Part shown: positions 45,392 to 46,332 of the stretch, one piece after another | How the letters are laid out: each line of letters starts with the position of its first letter | Position numbering within the stretch: position 1 is the stretch's first letter | Source of the DNA: SAR324 cluster bacterium | GTDB lineage: Bacteria; SAR324; NAC60-12 | Length of the DNA: 46,332 nucleotides | Assembly: GCA_029245725.1 (NCBI GenBank) | Contig: JAQWOT010000163.1 | Coordinates: 1-46,332 of the forward strand | Direction of reading: 5' to 3' | Notes under the pieces: model-generated | What the model saw: only the letters and a program-made list of their open reading frames with translations | Told to the model about the DNA's origin: nothing | Database searches by the model: none | Translations under genes and position numbers: made by a program

Positions 45392-45549
45392 GGTCTCAGA
45401 GTACGGTGGCATCAAGTTCTTTGAGCCGTGCCAGATGTCTAAAAGATGATCAGCAAAGGTACTGCAATAAATGTAGACATCAACGCAAAAAAACTGAACC
45501 TAAAGGGGCATACTTCTCGCATTTTTGTGGAATAAAATTAATTACTAGA

Positions 45550-46002
45550 ATGCTAAAACAAAATCAGATGAAACTCAAACTGACCTACTTTTTAACAATT
45601 CTAACCATCTGCGGATTGCTGCTCTGTGGCGGATTCTGGATTGGTGATTCATGGTGGGAAAAGTTGGTGAACGCTGCTGGATCCGGAGTTCAGCCTGTTC
45701 AGGCCGCAGCTGATTTGGGTGAAGAAACAAAGATCACCTACCGTATCCAAGTGCGTGATGCGGAACAACTGCCTTTGGAGCGAGCGTTTGTTTCCTTGCA
45801 GAGCTACCCAGAATACCAGTGGTTCACCAATCAACTCGGGGAAGTTACACTACGTGTTGAGCCAAACTCACACCACGTGAAGGTTGTGGCTAATGGATTC
45901 ATTACCCAGACCTTTGCCCTTCCTGCGGTTGACGGTCGTGATGAAGTGATCGTCAGTTATCAGTTGAAGCCCAACCCTTTACTTGCGCAATCAAGTCGCT
46001 AG
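45550..46002 (+). CDS. Membrane-anchored protein with carboxypeptidase-regulatory-like domain
   Basis: About 150 residues from ATG 45550; ATG 45568 is an equally weak alternative, and the open frame upstream to 45352 lies within the divergent gene. One hydrophobic helix at about 12-32 acts as an anchor or uncleaved signal. The remainder (about 60-145) has the beta-sandwich pattern YRIQVRDAEQLPLERAFVSL, then TNQLGEVTLRVEP and HHVKVVANGF, as in carboxypeptidase regulatory-like or Ig-like domains. It probably faces the periplasm. The stop overlaps the convergent cupin gene. Confidence 0.65.
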   Translation: MLKQNQMKLKLTYFLTILTICGLLLCGGFWIGDSWWEKLVNAAGSGVQPVQAAADLGEETKITYRIQVRDAEQLPLERAFVSLQSYPEYQWFTNQLGEVTLRVEPNSHHVKVVANGFITQTFALPAVDGRDEVIVSYQLKPNPLLAQSSR

Positions 46003-46328
46003 CCATTTTTGGGGATAGCCTGTAGGCAGATCAAATCTCCAGTTCCTCTGCTTTCCAACCAACAATCGTCAGTAATAGCTGGAATCATCCAGCCTTCCTC
46101 TTGTCGAACTGTCCCACAACTCTCACCACCGACCAACAACTGGCCGTATCCATCTACACCCATCAATAGTTGGTATTTTCCTTTCCCTTCAAGTTTGATA
46201 CGTTGCCCAACTGGGACACAAAGTCGGAAGGCGTCAAAGTCTGGAAAGTCGACCACTCGTTCACAACGAAGTCCATCTTGTTGCCAGATCAACTCGGGTT
46301 GTGGAGGTTGATATATTTCGGGTTTCAT
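45999..46328 (-). CDS. Cupin domain, ManA (mannose-6-phosphate isomerase) C-terminal type; possibly partial
   Basis: 109 residues readable before the window edge. The pattern DFDAFRLCVPVGQRI, YQLLMGVDGYGQLLVGG and EEGWMIPA matches the C-terminal cupin of class I mannose-6-phosphate isomerase. A methionine lies 4 bases from the window end, but the frame is still open upstream, so the N-terminal catalytic domain with the zinc site may lie outside. It could instead be a free-standing cupin. Confidence 0.6.
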   Translation of the reverse strand: MKPEIYQPPQPELIWQQDGLRCERVVDFPDFDAFRLCVPVGQRIKLEGKGKYQLLMGVDGYGQLLVGGESCGTVRQEEGWMIPAITDDCWLESRGTGDLICLQAIPKNG

Positions 46329-46332
46329 CCCT

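Noticed and set aside
45352-45549. Upstream part of the frame leading into the anchored protein
   Set aside because: It overlaps the divergent barrel gene and its control region, is rich in Cys/Arg/Gln without structure, and precedes a natural membrane-anchor start.

Overview
The window looks like chromosomal DNA of a marine, planktonic, proteobacterium-like heterotroph. It carries a green-type proteorhodopsin with a complete beta-carotene/retinal pathway, a general L-amino-acid ABC transporter (aapJQMP), sulfatases with an importer, aconitase A, and many small outer-membrane and lipoprotein genes. This mixture fits the SAR324 clade or a relative, but that assignment is an inference from gene content and not a phylogenetic result.

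Layout. 1-934 is a decayed IS5-type insertion sequence whose left inverted repeat is the first base of the window, so the contig probably broke at a repeat. 1106-1723 is a beta-carbonic anhydrase. 2102-8953 is an AT-rich island: a sugar-type ABC importer (binding protein and two permeases, no ATPase), a Cys-type sulfatase, a LysR regulator on the other strand and a second Cys-type sulfatase. 9124-12873 is a fused HyuA-HyuB 5-oxoprolinase. 12931-14735 (minus) is a Gfo/Idh/MocA dehydrogenase plus ThuA-like pair. 14836-18200 (minus) is mtaB followed by a UvrD/Rep helicase.

18289-31647 is the centre of the window. Reading leftward from 24293 are proteorhodopsin, a six-helix membrane protein that looks like an M48 peptidase with its zinc ligands lost, a secreted protein built from two copies of a sulfite-oxidase-like fold, a membrane histidine kinase and a single-domain response regulator. 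Reading rightward from 24815 are crtE, a fused crtI-crtB, crtY, blh and ispH, tightly overlapped. The two arms are separated by a 521-base AT-rich region containing a 13-bp inverted repeat. Together they make isoprenoid precursor, beta-carotene, retinal and the light-driven proton pump. The left arm may add a membrane-linked sensing or quality-control branch, which is the best candidate here for an undescribed system.

The right third holds a dual-specificity-type phosphatase, the aap operon (minus), acnA with a clear terminator, a stand-alone RapZ C-terminal-domain gene coupled to a tiny membrane protein, an EamA exporter with a transaldolase, an outer-membrane-protein pseudogene (42581-42971), a small membrane protein, a three-gene envelope operon (beta-barrel, matrixin-type metalloprotease lipoprotein, lipoprotein), an anchored protein with a carboxypeptidase-regulatory-like domain, and a ManA-type cupin cut by the window edge.

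In three operons (sugar importer, proteorhodopsin, aap) a strong stem-loop without a T-tract lies just after the first, presumably most abundant, product. No rRNA, tRNA or CRISPR array was recognised.
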